Positions 10,765 through 19,282 of a DNA stretch of 64,000 nt are shown here, piece by piece (within the stretch, counting starts at the first letter, position 1; each line of letters begins with the position of its first letter). The position numbers and the translations under genes were made by a program. The DNA is from Anaerolineae bacterium (lineage in GTDB: Bacteria > Chloroflexota > Anaerolineae > Aggregatilineales > Phototrophicaceae). The notes under the pieces are model-generated. The model was not told the origin of the DNA. It made no database searches and worked only from the letters and a program-made list of their open reading frames with translations. Location of the stretch: assembly GCA_025454525.1 (NCBI GenBank), contig JALOOG010000001.1, positions 124,001 to 188,000 on the forward strand. The letters are read 5' to 3'.

Positions 10765-11040
10765 ATGAATATAGAAATCGGATCGGTGATCGTTTGGCTT
10801 ATCATTGGATCGTTGGCGGGCATGTTGGCGGGATTTATCTTGCGGGGGCGCGGTTACGGGCCGGTCGGAAATTTGGTGATCGGGTTGGTGGGCGCGCTCT
10901 TAGGCGGATTTATCTTTCGGGTATTGAATATTCGGATCACCGGACTCCCGACTTTTACATTTAACTTGGCTGATCTGGTGGTGGCGTTTATCGGAGCGGT
11001 GGTCTTGATCTTGATACTACGGCTTTTGTTGCGGCGTTGA
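10765..11040 (+). CDS. GlsB/YeaQ/YmgE-type small membrane protein
   Basis: 91 residues with three hydrophobic helices and the family's Gly-rich signature: IGSLAGMLAGFILRGRGYGPVG..LVIGLVGALLGGFIF, described here in parts. Related proteins (transglycosylase-associated, GlsB/YeaQ) are stress-induced and of unknown activity. GGAGG lies 8 bases before the ATG. It is probably co-transcribed with the tail-tube-like gene and ends at a strong hairpin. Confidence 0.85.
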   Translation: MNIEIGSVIVWLIIGSLAGMLAGFILRGRGYGPVGNLVIGLVGALLGGFIFRVLNIRITGLPTFTFNLADLVVAFIGAVVLILILRLLLRR

Positions 11041-11052
11041 GTTGAGTGTATG

Positions 11053-11089
11053 CAACACAGGGCAGATGATCGCCGCCTGCCCTGTGTTG
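11053..11089. terminator. Convergent terminator hairpin
   Basis: A perfect 13-bp stem (CAACACAGGGCAG with CTGCCCTGTGTTG) and an 11-base loop sit between the GlsB-like gene (plus) and the tandem GNAT gene (minus). T-runs are weak on both sides; the stem strength and convergent position support the call. Confidence 0.7.
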
Positions 11090-11093
11090 TCGC

Positions 11094-12077
11094 TTATTTA
11101 AAGAGATCCGCGCTATCACCACGCAAGGCCTTACGATAGCTGTAAGAGGTGCGATGAACGTGCATTCCGGCGCGTTCATAAAGCCCTAAGGCCCCGGTGG
11201 GATTCGCGGCATCGACACCGAGTCCACCTTGAGTAAAACCGCGTTGTTGGAACACATAAAAGCTCTGTTGTAACAACGCTTTGGCCAGTCCACGATTGCG
11301 CCACGGACGACGTACCCCTAAGTTGTTCACCCATGCCAATTCGGGGATATCATCTCCCCACACGGAACACAACGAAACCCCCGCAATTTGATCGCCGTCG
11401 TAAGCGATAAGCCAGAGTTCTGGGTCAAATTTGGGATCGGTGAGGCGGGTAAACCATTCTTCAAACGGGACACGGGCAATATAACCCCAATGATCTTCAA
11501 AAGACTCTTGTTGAGCATTATACACGGCATGGGTATCGCGTTCCCGATCAAAGGGGCGTAAGGTAAAACCGTTGGGTAATTCGATCGGCGAAAGCGGTTG
11601 ATCTAACGCGATCCGCATGTTGTAAAAGGTGCGAACACGGACGTATCCTTCCGCCTCAAATAAGGCGATCGCATCCTGTTGAGCGGAATTGACCCACCGT
11701 TGCATGTAGATAAGTTGAGGCGCATCAATTTTAGGCGCAACTTGTGTTAAAAAGTTGGCATCGCTCTTACGGATCAACTCCGTACCGAGTCCTTGACGAC
11801 GATAATCGGGATGCACGATCCCCCACCCGTAACCGCGATAGAGTGGATCGGCCTTTTCACCAGAGATAAAAGCGATCAGTTGACCGTGTTCATTGTGGAC
11901 GACAAACACATCTTCTTCCGGGAAAAAAGTCGGTACGCGCCATTCGTTCTCAAGTTCCTCTAAAGTAACGCGGCCTTCAAGTTGATCGTTGGCTTGGCTC
12001 AAGTTGTAGAGATCGACGATCGTTGCGAGATCTGACCATTGGAATTTGCGGAGGGCAAGGTTGCTTTGAGTGAGCAT
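11094..12077 (-). CDS. Tandem GNAT-family N-acetyltransferase
   Basis: 327 residues with two GNAT folds. The first (about 1-160) has the acetyl-CoA loop in VHPDYRRQGLGTELI; the second (about 170-320) has GVRRPWRNRGLAKALL followed by GVDAANPTGALGLYERAGM. Double-GNAT proteins include mycothiol synthase and several antibiotic- or polyamine-modifying enzymes, so the substrate cannot be named. The ATG at 12077 has AAGGA 9 bases upstream and gives a start aligned with the first GNAT strand; the longer frame adds 18 residues. Confidence 0.88.
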   Translation of the reverse strand: MLTQSNLALRKFQWSDLATIVDLYNLSQANDQLEGRVTLEELENEWRVPTFFPEEDVFVVHNEHGQLIAFISGEKADPLYRGYGWGIVHPDYRRQGLGTELIRKSDANFLTQVAPKIDAPQLIYMQRWVNSAQQDAIALFEAEGYVRVRTFYNMRIALDQPLSPIELPNGFTLRPFDRERDTHAVYNAQQESFEDHWGYIARVPFEEWFTRLTDPKFDPELWLIAYDGDQIAGVSLCSVWGDDIPELAWVNNLGVRRPWRNRGLAKALLQQSFYVFQQRGFTQGGLGVDAANPTGALGLYERAGMHVHRTSYSYRKALRGDSADLFK

Positions 12078-12232
12078 AGGGTGATTTTCCTTGTGTGGAT
12101 TTTCCCTTATAAGATAACCCAAAATTGGCAAGGTTGTAAAGGGTCAAAAGAGTTCATCAGGGAATAGCGCTAAGCAAAATGTCAGTTTTGCGCTAGTATT
12201 GTTTAGACGATAGCACAACTGGGATAAACAGC

Positions 12233-13279
12233 ATGAAGGTAATCGATCTACGTAGCGATACCGTGACACATCCAACGGCAAAAATGCGGGAAGCCATGGC
12301 GAATGCCGTTGTAGGGGATGATGTGTATGAAGAAGATCCAACGATCAATCAACTGGAGCAAGACGCGGCCGCCATGTTTGGGAAAGAGGCCGGCCTGTTT
12401 GTGACCAGTGGCACGCAAGGCAATATGGCGGCGATCTTGGCACAATGCGGACGCGGTGATGAAGTGATCTTAGGCGATAAAGCACATACCTTTGTTTATG
12501 AAGGGGGCGGCATCGCGGCGCTTGGCAGTATTCATCCGCGCACGGTGTCGGTACAACCCGACGGGACGTTGCCATTAGACGATCTCCGGCGCGCTGTACG
12601 GGGAAATAATGTACACTTTCCCCGTACCAAACTCATATCATTAGAAAATACACAAGGCACGGTCGGCGGGATGCCGCTTTCAGTTGAATATACCCATGCG
12701 GTGGCCGAGATCGCCCAACAATATGGACTCAAACTGCATATTGACGGCGCACGGATCTTTAATGCAGCCGTGGCACAAGGAGTCATGCCAAAAGCTTTAG
12801 TTGAGGCGGCCGATAGTATGACCTTCTGCCTGTCAAAAGGATTATGTGCGCCAGTCGGATCGGTATTGGTGGGATCGAAGGCAATGATCACCGAAGCAAG
12901 GCGAGTCCGTAAAATGTTAGGCGGCGGCGTGCGTCAAGGTGGGATCTTGGCAGCGGCGGGATTGATCGCGATCCACGAAATGGTTGATCGGTTGGCGGAA
13001 GATCATCAGCACGCTTGTCTCTTGGGTGAAGGATTGGCGCAAATTCCCCATTTACAGGTGGATTTAAGCCGGATCAAAACCAATTTTGTGTTTTTTGACC
13101 TGTTAGAGACCGCACCGATCACCCCCGAAACGTTGGTGCAACAGTTGAACGAACGCTGTCAGATCCGATTGAGTCCCTATCCGGGGTATCAACGCACTTT
13201 CCGAGCGGTGACACATTATTGGATCACCGCGGAGCGCGTACAACGGGTGATCGGAGCGCTACGGGAAATTTTGGCATGA
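12233..13279 (+). CDS. ltaE: Low-specificity L-threonine aldolase
   Basis: 348 residues, the family length. It begins KVIDLRSDTVTHPT, a near-invariant threonine aldolase start, and keeps VGDDVYEEDPT, the His stacking segment, LHIDGARIFNA (PLP-interacting Asp and Arg) and the PLP lysine in FCLSKGLCAPVGS. The enzyme cleaves L-threonine or allo-threonine to glycine and acetaldehyde in the cytoplasm. Its stop overlaps the following membrane gene (ATGA), so the two are co-translated. No motif is missing. Confidence 0.95.
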   Translation: MKVIDLRSDTVTHPTAKMREAMANAVVGDDVYEEDPTINQLEQDAAAMFGKEAGLFVTSGTQGNMAAILAQCGRGDEVILGDKAHTFVYEGGGIAALGSIHPRTVSVQPDGTLPLDDLRRAVRGNNVHFPRTKLISLENTQGTVGGMPLSVEYTHAVAEIAQQYGLKLHIDGARIFNAAVAQGVMPKALVEAADSMTFCLSKGLCAPVGSVLVGSKAMITEARRVRKMLGGGVRQGGILAAAGLIAIHEMVDRLAEDHQHACLLGEGLAQIPHLQVDLSRIKTNFVFFDLLETAPITPETLVQQLNERCQIRLSPYPGYQRTFRAVTHYWITAERVQRVIGALREILA

Positions 13280-14148
13280 GTTTACCAGATTTAAAGGATA
13301 CTTATCCCACCCCTGAACCCACCGATACCGATCAAGAGAAAGAATTGATCCCTCTTACCGATGAAGGTAATCGGGTGCAGTCCGAAACCGATAACATAAA
13401 TCCACCCGATCAAGCGGAGATCGGCGAGGACGGCGATTCGTTTGAGGATGAAGATTATGTGCGTTATCGTGGTGCAACCAATGATCCGTTATTTGGGTAT
13501 TTGATCGCGATCGCGCTCAGTATCGGCTTATCCCCCTTGATCCGTCCGATCAATGCAGAAGTAGCGACCTTTTTACGGGAAGTGGAAACCCAACTCGGTC
13601 AACAATTTTGGATTAGCGCGGGTGGGGTAGAGTTACGTTATACGCTATCGTGGGGGGTGTTGGCGTTCTTTGGTGTCTTGGCATGGTTATTTGGACGATC
13701 AGCGCGTGTCGGTCAAGAAACACCGGACGCGGTGATCTGGGGGGTGAGTTTTGGCTTTATCCTAAGCGCGCCGTTATTGGCTTTTGGTGGGAATACCCTT
13801 AACGCGGCGGTAGAGCGCTTATTTGGCATGATGAGTCCGGGGACATTGCTCACCTATCTATTGTTTGTGATCCCGTTAGCAGAAACGCTGTTTTTTCGCG
13901 GGGTACTGCAAGAAAGCCGTGCGTTTTGGGTGGTAGGGTTGATGGGTGCGCTATGGTCGGTGATATTGTTTTTCCCGTTGATGGAGTGGCAGACCTTCCC
14001 AGTTGTGGCATTGATGATCGCGTTAGCGTTGGTGATGATGAATTTGATGTATAGTTATGTACGAGAACGCAATGGATTAGCCGCGTCTTGGGTGTGTCAA
14101 GTGGTGGTGAATCTGGTTTTGGTCTTTTTGCCGTCGCTCAGTCTATAG
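13276..14148 (+). CDS. CPBP-like intramembrane protein with incomplete protease motifs
   Basis: 290 residues: an acidic, disordered first ~75 residues, then about eight membrane helices. The segment PLAETLFFRGVLQ corresponds to the EExxxR motif of CAAX/CPBP (Abi) glutamic proteases, but the second Glu is Thr. The usual FxxxH helix reads FFPLMEW, without His, and a late Asn is present (VVVNLVLV). It may therefore be a non-proteolytic relative. The start overlaps the ltaE stop (ATGA). A different polytopic family cannot be excluded. Confidence 0.5.
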   Translation: MSLPDLKDTYPTPEPTDTDQEKELIPLTDEGNRVQSETDNINPPDQAEIGEDGDSFEDEDYVRYRGATNDPLFGYLIAIALSIGLSPLIRPINAEVATFLREVETQLGQQFWISAGGVELRYTLSWGVLAFFGVLAWLFGRSARVGQETPDAVIWGVSFGFILSAPLLAFGGNTLNAAVERLFGMMSPGTLLTYLLFVIPLAETLFFRGVLQESRAFWVVGLMGALWSVILFFPLMEWQTFPVVALMIALALVMMNLMYSYVRERNGLAASWVCQVVVNLVLVFLPSLSL

Positions 14149-14233
14149 ATCGTGGGTGAGCAGAACGACCACACAAGAAAAGGCCATACCAAAGCTTAAA
14201 CCACAACGGGAAAACGGAGAAAGAAGTAAACTC
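14149..14233. other. Spacer between the CPBP-like gene and RNA element A
   Basis: A+C-rich sequence with no convincing gene, promoter or hairpin. With the element at 14234-14360 and the promoter at 14429 it makes up a 322-base gap between genes. Confidence 0.5.
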
Positions 14234-14360
14234 AGGAAAGTCTTCCATCAATGGAGACGGATCAGCCCATGCCACGCGGGCCAGTTCCCTCCCTATAGTT
14301 ATGGTTGGGGAAGGTTAGGGTAGGGTTGTAACACGGGTTCTTCACAAGCAACTTTTCTGT
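14234..14360 (+). ncRNA. Structured RNA candidate, copy A
   Basis: The element is homologous to the one at 23099-23198. Shared parts: a 9-bp closing helix (CAGGAAAGT at 14234-14242 with ACTTTTCTG at 14352-14360, one G-U pair); a small hairpin with a YCAA loop (CCA/TGG here, CTA/TAG in copy B, a compensatory pair); a 35-nt core at 14255-14289 (31 of 35 identical, with GAGACGGA and CACGCGGGCCAGTTCC); and a GGGTNGGGTTG segment at 14319-14329. The region between core and closing strand is longer here and can form TTCCC/GGGGAA. It lies 70 bases before the promoter of the ATPase gene. I cannot match it to a known RNA family from memory. The strand is inferred from copy B. Confidence 0.55.
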
Positions 14361-14428
14361 ACCCTAAACCGTTCAGATCGATGGGTTAGGAATGGGTTAA
14401 AGAACCCCCCGCATTGTAGGGTGGGTTA

Positions 14429-14437
14429 TGTTATAAT
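14429..14437 (+). promoter_or_regulatory. Extended -10 promoter of the HerA-like ATPase gene
   Basis: TG-T-TATAAT, a perfect -10 with the TGn extension, 33 bases before the ATG at 14471. The -35 region is poor. AGGA lies shortly before the start codon. Confidence 0.65.
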
Positions 14438-14470
14438 AGAACAAAAAGTCGAATCTGCTGAGGAAGTGAT

Positions 14471-17170
14471 ATGCCATTTATTGAAGCGCCTACGAACTTC
14501 TATTTAGGCCGGCGTTATGACCCGCTCCAAAATCAACTTGATGATGATGTGGTGTACTACGATTCGCGTGATCTGACGACACACGCGGTCGTTGTGGGGA
14601 TGACGGGTAGCGGTAAAACGGGTTTGTGCATCACGTTGTTAGAGGAGGCGATCTTAGATAACCTCCCCGCCATTATCATCGATCCAAAAGGCGACATCAC
14701 CAATTTACTTCTGACCTTTCCTGATATGCGCCCAGAAGATTTTCAGCCATGGGTGAATCAAGACGATGTGCGGCGTGCGGGTGTAGATCTGCATCAATAT
14801 TCGGTGGATTTAGCGCAACGCTGGCGTGACGGCCTGCAAAGTTGGGGGATCGTGCCGGATCGGTTGCGTTGGTTGCAGCGGGCAACTCAATATAGCATCT
14901 TCACCCCGGGATCCGATTCGGGGTTGCCTGTGAATATTTTGGCCTCCTTGGCTGCACCGCGTGATGGTTGGGCGGGGAATGAAGAACCGTTACGCGAACA
15001 GATCAACGGGATCACCACGGCATTGTTAGCCTTAATTGGGATCAATGCCGAACCGGTGAAAGACAAAGAACACGTCTTGATCGCCAATATCTTTGAATAT
15101 GCGTGGCAACGTGGGATCAATTTAACCCTAGAGGACATCATCATCCAGGTGCAGAACCCGCCGTTTAACAAACTAGGGGCATTGCCGATCGATGAATATA
15201 TCTCACAACGCTTACGGGCTAAGTTGGCAATGCAATTGAACAGCATCATCGCCGCGCCTTCGTTCCAATCATGGATCAACGGGCATCCTATGGATATTCA
15301 ACGTCTGTTGTATCAACCGAACGGACGGCCGCGGGTTTCGATCTTCTACATCGCACATCTGAACGATGCTGAACGCATGTTTATCATCACGCTGTTGTTA
15401 GAAAATATGTTGGGATGGATGCGCCAACAAAGCGGCACGACTAGCTTACGAGGCTTATTGTACATTGATGAGATGTTTGGGTATTTCCCACCATATCCTA
15501 AAAACCCACCGACCAAAGAGCCGTTATTGCGTTTGCTCAAACAAGCGCGGGCCTTTGGCCTTGGTTTGATCTTGGCCACCCAAAACCCCGGCGATTTAGA
15601 CTACAAAGGTTTATCCAACGCGGGGACGTGGTTTATCGGACGGTTGCAATCCGAAAACGACAAGACCAAAATGGTCGCAGGTTTCCAATCGATGGCCGAT
15701 GCCCAAGCCGGCATGAATCTGCATGATGTCGAGCAGTTGATCTCGGATATTCCGCCGCGGGTGTTTTTGATGCGAAATGTACATAACCCAGAGGGCCCGG
15801 TCATGTTACACACCCGTTGGGCGATGAATTACCTACGCGGGCCACTGACTCGTCAACAGATCAATCTATTGATGACCGTCCAACGCCAACAAATGATCCA
15901 AAGTCAACCGGTAGTGCCGTTAGGGGCCTCGCAACGTTTAGGCGTTACAGGCGGGTTTAACGTTCATGCTGCGCCGCCACCACCGCCGACCTTGCCGGGC
16001 GCGCCGCCTGCTTTGCCTGAATTGGGCCGCATGACTGCACAAAGCGCGTTTCCACCGCCGATGCCGAATCAACCCACCGTTTCACCGTCGCAAGCGATGT
16101 TTCCAGTGAATCCGAATGACTCGCAACGCACGACGATGAACACTTCATCGTTACCACCGGGGACTTCGGAAAATCGGCCGGCGTTGCCCGCGTCAACCAC
16201 ACAATATTTCCTACCGAATACGATCACGGCACAACAAGCCGTCACCGAATGGGAGCGGCGCATGGGATTCCGCGCTCAATCATTAGGGGGATCGGCGTTG
16301 TTATATCGTCCGGTGTTATTGGCACAATCCACGGTACGGTATCAGGACAAAAAAGCGCAAGTGTACACCGCCCGCACTTATGCCTTTCAAGTGACCGACT
16401 TACAACGGACGGGGATCGTCCACTGGGAAGAATATGAAAGCCGCCCTGTAGATTCGCGGATGATTACCAGTGAACCCACGATCACAGGTCGGGTGTTGTA
16501 TGAGGATATGCCGCCAGGGTTGACCGATAGCGCCCGCATGACCGCGCTCAAACGTGAGATCGTCGATATGTTGTACAGTACCGCAAAACTCGGTTTGCCC
16601 CATAATCCGGTTTTAGGGGTTTTTGGGAAGCCTGAAGAAAGCTTTGATGAATTTGCGGCGCGGGTGAATCAGACAGCGCGAGAAGAGCGCGATCGCGAAA
16701 TGGACAAGATCTCAGAAAAATACGGGACTCAATTGGAAAAGTTAGAGGATACCCTCCGCAAAACTGAACAAGATATTGAGGCCGAAAAGAAAGAGTTGAG
16801 CGATCGCCGTCGCGAAGAATTGTTTACCACCGGTGAAGCCTTGTTCACCCTTTGGAAGGGGAGCGCCAACTATACTTTGTCACGGATGAGTCGGGCGCAA
16901 CGTTTCCGCCGTCAAAGCAAAGAAAGCATCGATGAAGGATACACGGCTTTACGTGACACCGAACGCGAGATCGAAAAGTTGGAAGCGGAGTTCCAACAAA
17001 TGTTAGCCAAGATCAACGATAAATGGGCGCAGATCGCCGCACAAACACAAGAGTATCTGATCACACCGTTTAAAAAAGACATCGCGCTAGAGATGTTCGG
17101 GATCGGATGGGTACCCTACTGGTACATGGTGATTAACCAACAAGTGGCGGTCTTACCCGCAGTTAACTAA
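14471..17170 (+). CDS. HerA/FtsK-superfamily ATPase with Pro-rich linker and coiled coil
   Basis: 899 residues. The ATPase core fills about 30-470: Walker A GMTGSGKT (42-49), DPKGD after strand 2, Walker B LLYIDEM (about 330), an ILATQNP sensor segment and a likely arginine finger in FIGRLQSE. This is the HerA/VirB4/TraD order seen in DNA- or protein-pumping hexamers. Residues about 500-580 are Pro/Ser/Thr-rich and disordered; about 600-700 form a compact domain; about 740-857 are a charged coiled coil. There is no membrane helix, unlike FtsK. No HerA partner nuclease (NurA) is adjacent. It has its own promoter and terminator, so it acts as a single-gene unit. Substrate unknown. Confidence 0.85.
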   Translation: MPFIEAPTNFYLGRRYDPLQNQLDDDVVYYDSRDLTTHAVVVGMTGSGKTGLCITLLEEAILDNLPAIIIDPKGDITNLLLTFPDMRPEDFQPWVNQDDVRRAGVDLHQYSVDLAQRWRDGLQSWGIVPDRLRWLQRATQYSIFTPGSDSGLPVNILASLAAPRDGWAGNEEPLREQINGITTALLALIGINAEPVKDKEHVLIANIFEYAWQRGINLTLEDIIIQVQNPPFNKLGALPIDEYISQRLRAKLAMQLNSIIAAPSFQSWINGHPMDIQRLLYQPNGRPRVSIFYIAHLNDAERMFIITLLLENMLGWMRQQSGTTSLRGLLYIDEMFGYFPPYPKNPPTKEPLLRLLKQARAFGLGLILATQNPGDLDYKGLSNAGTWFIGRLQSENDKTKMVAGFQSMADAQAGMNLHDVEQLISDIPPRVFLMRNVHNPEGPVMLHTRWAMNYLRGPLTRQQINLLMTVQRQQMIQSQPVVPLGASQRLGVTGGFNVHAAPPPPPTLPGAPPALPELGRMTAQSAFPPPMPNQPTVSPSQAMFPVNPNDSQRTTMNTSSLPPGTSENRPALPASTTQYFLPNTITAQQAVTEWERRMGFRAQSLGGSALLYRPVLLAQSTVRYQDKKAQVYTARTYAFQVTDLQRTGIVHWEEYESRPVDSRMITSEPTITGRVLYEDMPPGLTDSARMTALKREIVDMLYSTAKLGLPHNPVLGVFGKPEESFDEFAARVNQTAREERDREMDKISEKYGTQLEKLEDTLRKTEQDIEAEKKELSDRRREELFTTGEALFTLWKGSANYTLSRMSRAQRFRRQSKESIDEGYTALRDTEREIEKLEAEFQQMLAKINDKWAQIAAQTQEYLITPFKKDIALEMFGIGWVPYWYMVINQQVAVLPAVN

Positions 17171-17183
17171 AACGAGGCACATG

Positions 17184-17213
17184 AAACAGGGATGAAAAAT
17201 CCCTGTTTTGTTT
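17184..17213 (+). terminator. Rho-independent terminator of the ATPase gene
   Basis: A 10-bp stem (AAACAGGGAT with ATCCCTGTTT), a 5-base loop and a following TTGTTT tract, 13 bases past the stop. Confidence 0.85.
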
Positions 17214-17282
17214 AGCGTCTTTTCATGTAATGGCATTAGAATGAAATGTAAGCGCTTAATGAATTGAAAGGCGATCAGGCGG

Positions 17283-18512
17283 GTGGGGTTTATTTTAGTA
17301 AGCATCATTGCGATCGTGGGCTATTTTTTCCATGCGATTGTACGACTTGTGCGGCGTAATACGGACATCACTTTCTGGGATCTGCTATTGGCATTTGTGA
17401 TCGCACTTGTGCCGTTAGCGGGTTTAATTGTTGAAGGACTACAAGCGGCAGACGGTGTGATCGATGGGTTATTGTTGCAAAATGTGATGATCATGGCGTT
17501 GGTGGTGATCATCGCCAGCGTGATCTTGATAATCATTGAGGTGTTTCGGCCACAGCGATTACAAAAATCACGCGGGATCTTAGGTTTTGGGACTGGGATC
17601 TTATTGGGTGTATCAGGTTTGATCGTGCCGATTGTGTCGGTCTCATTTACACTGCCTCCGGTTTCAACGCCGGACGCTAATGTCAATGTGGCCGCGCTAG
17701 GGCCGACCCCAACCGCGGACTCAACACAATTTTTTGAGATCTTTAACCAAGTGATGAGTGTGATTGCGCTAGAAACCGGGTTATCGATTGATCAAGTGTT
17801 GACCGCTTTGGATGGTGGTCAAACTGTGAAACAACTGATCGAGTCGAATAATGGGAATGTTGAAACGGTGATCGATGAGATCACGGTGATCATGCAAGGG
17901 TTCTTACGGACGTTGATCGCACAAGGCACGATAGATCGGATGCGGGGTGCGGTTGGGATTGCGGGCATGGAAGCGATTGTGCGCTATGCGGTCGAAAATG
18001 ACATCAGCACGTTACAACGGGCCGGCCGCGAACAATCCGGTGTTACCGAAGAACCGAATATCACCCAAGAAGGATCGGCGTTTAGCTTTTTGACCGCCAC
18101 CTGGACTCCACAAGAGGATGAAGCCCTAAATCCGGTGGTTTCCTTAACACAAACCCCTGTACCTACTGTGACATCACCTCCTACGGCGCAACCGACCTTG
18201 ACGCGGACTCCGCGCCCAACGTTGACCTTTACGCCCACACGCGAATTGTATCAACGTCCAACCGTTACGGTGACACCTACCTTAGGGAGTCCATGCGTTC
18301 TATTGATGAATTTTAACGTGAATATGCGGGTTGAACCGAATGGAGACGCGGCCTTGATCGTGACTATTCCGTATCAGAGCGCGGTGAATGCGTTTAGACG
18401 AAACCCGGAAACGACATGGTGGTTTGTGGAATATCAAGGTGAATCGGGGTGGGTGAATGCTGAATTTGTCACACCTACCGCTTCTTGTAATCAATTACCG
18501 ACCCAACCATAG
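17283..18512 (+). CDS. Four-helix membrane protein with C-terminal SH3-like domain
   Basis: 409 residues starting at GTG. Four membrane helices occupy about 1-120. A mostly helical region follows (about 145-245), then a Thr/Pro-rich linker (about 275-325) and an SH3-like domain (about 335-405) with NMRVEPNGDAAL and TWWFVEYQGESGWVN. The linker and SH3 part are probably extracytoplasmic, where such domains often bind wall or surface polymers. Function unknown. The zinc-PLC-like gene follows after 26 bases on the same strand. The start choice is moderate: AGGCGG touches the GTG and a better spaced site is missing. Confidence 0.7.
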   Translation: MGFILVSIIAIVGYFFHAIVRLVRRNTDITFWDLLLAFVIALVPLAGLIVEGLQAADGVIDGLLLQNVMIMALVVIIASVILIIIEVFRPQRLQKSRGILGFGTGILLGVSGLIVPIVSVSFTLPPVSTPDANVNVAALGPTPTADSTQFFEIFNQVMSVIALETGLSIDQVLTALDGGQTVKQLIESNNGNVETVIDEITVIMQGFLRTLIAQGTIDRMRGAVGIAGMEAIVRYAVENDISTLQRAGREQSGVTEEPNITQEGSAFSFLTATWTPQEDEALNPVVSLTQTPVPTVTSPPTAQPTLTRTPRPTLTFTPTRELYQRPTVTVTPTLGSPCVLLMNFNVNMRVEPNGDAALIVTIPYQSAVNAFRRNPETTWWFVEYQGESGWVNAEFVTPTASCNQLPTQP

Positions 18513-18538
18513 GCTAAACGAAAGGATACAAGGGAACT

Positions 18539-19282
18539 ATGCCAACACCGTTTTCGCATCTGGCAGCGGCGCAACAGTTGTTATGCGATCCACAGATCGA
18601 TGCACCCTTTCGGGCGTTATTGACGGCGCATCAAGGGGCGTTTTTACTGGGCAATATCGCAGCAGATGCACGGGTAGGGGCGGGTGTTCCACGGGAAAAG
18701 ACCCATTTTTACAGCTATGAGCGCGGCATCACCGAAAGTCCATGGCGCTTGATGTTGCAGGAGAATCCGATGTTATGGGAATCATCTCCCGCGCAACGGG
18801 CCTTTGTGGGTGGATATGTGGCGCATTTGGCTATGGATGAAGTGTGGTCGCTACAGATGGTAGGGCCACACTTTGTCCGGCGCGAATGGGGCGATCGTCA
18901 GTTGCGTTACCTCATGCTACATATCATTTTGATCTACATGGATGAGCGGGATTTAAAGCTACTGGAAAGTTGGCAACCAGATCAGCTGATCCAAGCCCAG
19001 CCGCAAAGATGGTTAGCGTTCATCCCTGATGAGGATCTTCGGATTTGGCAACAGTTGATCTATGACCAGATCAAAGTGGATGGGCAGAGTCGCACTCTCG
19101 AAATTTTTGGAGAACGCATCACCAAAACACCCGCCGAATTACGGGCGATTTTGGATTCAGCCCATGAGATGCAAACGTGTTTATGGGATCATGTCTCGCT
19201 CAAATTGTTGGGAGAGGTCGAGTCGGCCATGTATGCGTTTGCCCGTTCATCGCTTGTAGAGTATTTAACGCGCTCCGCATAA
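18539..19282 (+). CDS. Zinc-dependent phospholipase C-like protein
   Basis: 247 residues resembling the zinc-dependent PLC/S1-P1 nuclease-type helical family: PTPFSHLAAA at the start, FLLGNIAADARVG (an Asp ligand), KTHFY (His ligand), and GGYVAHLAMDEVW (His and Asp ligands). There is no signal peptide, so it appears cytoplasmic, unlike secreted clostridial PLC. Many bacterial members of this family have no assigned substrate. Its last 94 bases overlap the 3' end of the convergent O-antigen-ligase-like gene. Confidence 0.72.
   Translation: MPTPFSHLAAAQQLLCDPQIDAPFRALLTAHQGAFLLGNIAADARVGAGVPREKTHFYSYERGITESPWRLMLQENPMLWESSPAQRAFVGGYVAHLAMDEVWSLQMVGPHFVRREWGDRQLRYLMLHIILIYMDERDLKLLESWQPDQLIQAQPQRWLAFIPDEDLRIWQQLIYDQIKVDGQSRTLEIFGERITKTPAELRAILDSAHEMQTCLWDHVSLKLLGEVESAMYAFARSSLVEYLTRSA

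Noticed and set aside
10326-11040. Prophage remnant
   Set aside because: Only one tail-like gene is present; its neighbours are cellular genes, and it has its own promoter and terminator.
14234-14360. RNA element as an integron attC site, MITE or plain terminator
   Set aside because: It lacks attC core sites, terminal inverted repeats with target duplication, and a T-run; the conserved unpaired core fits an RNA better.
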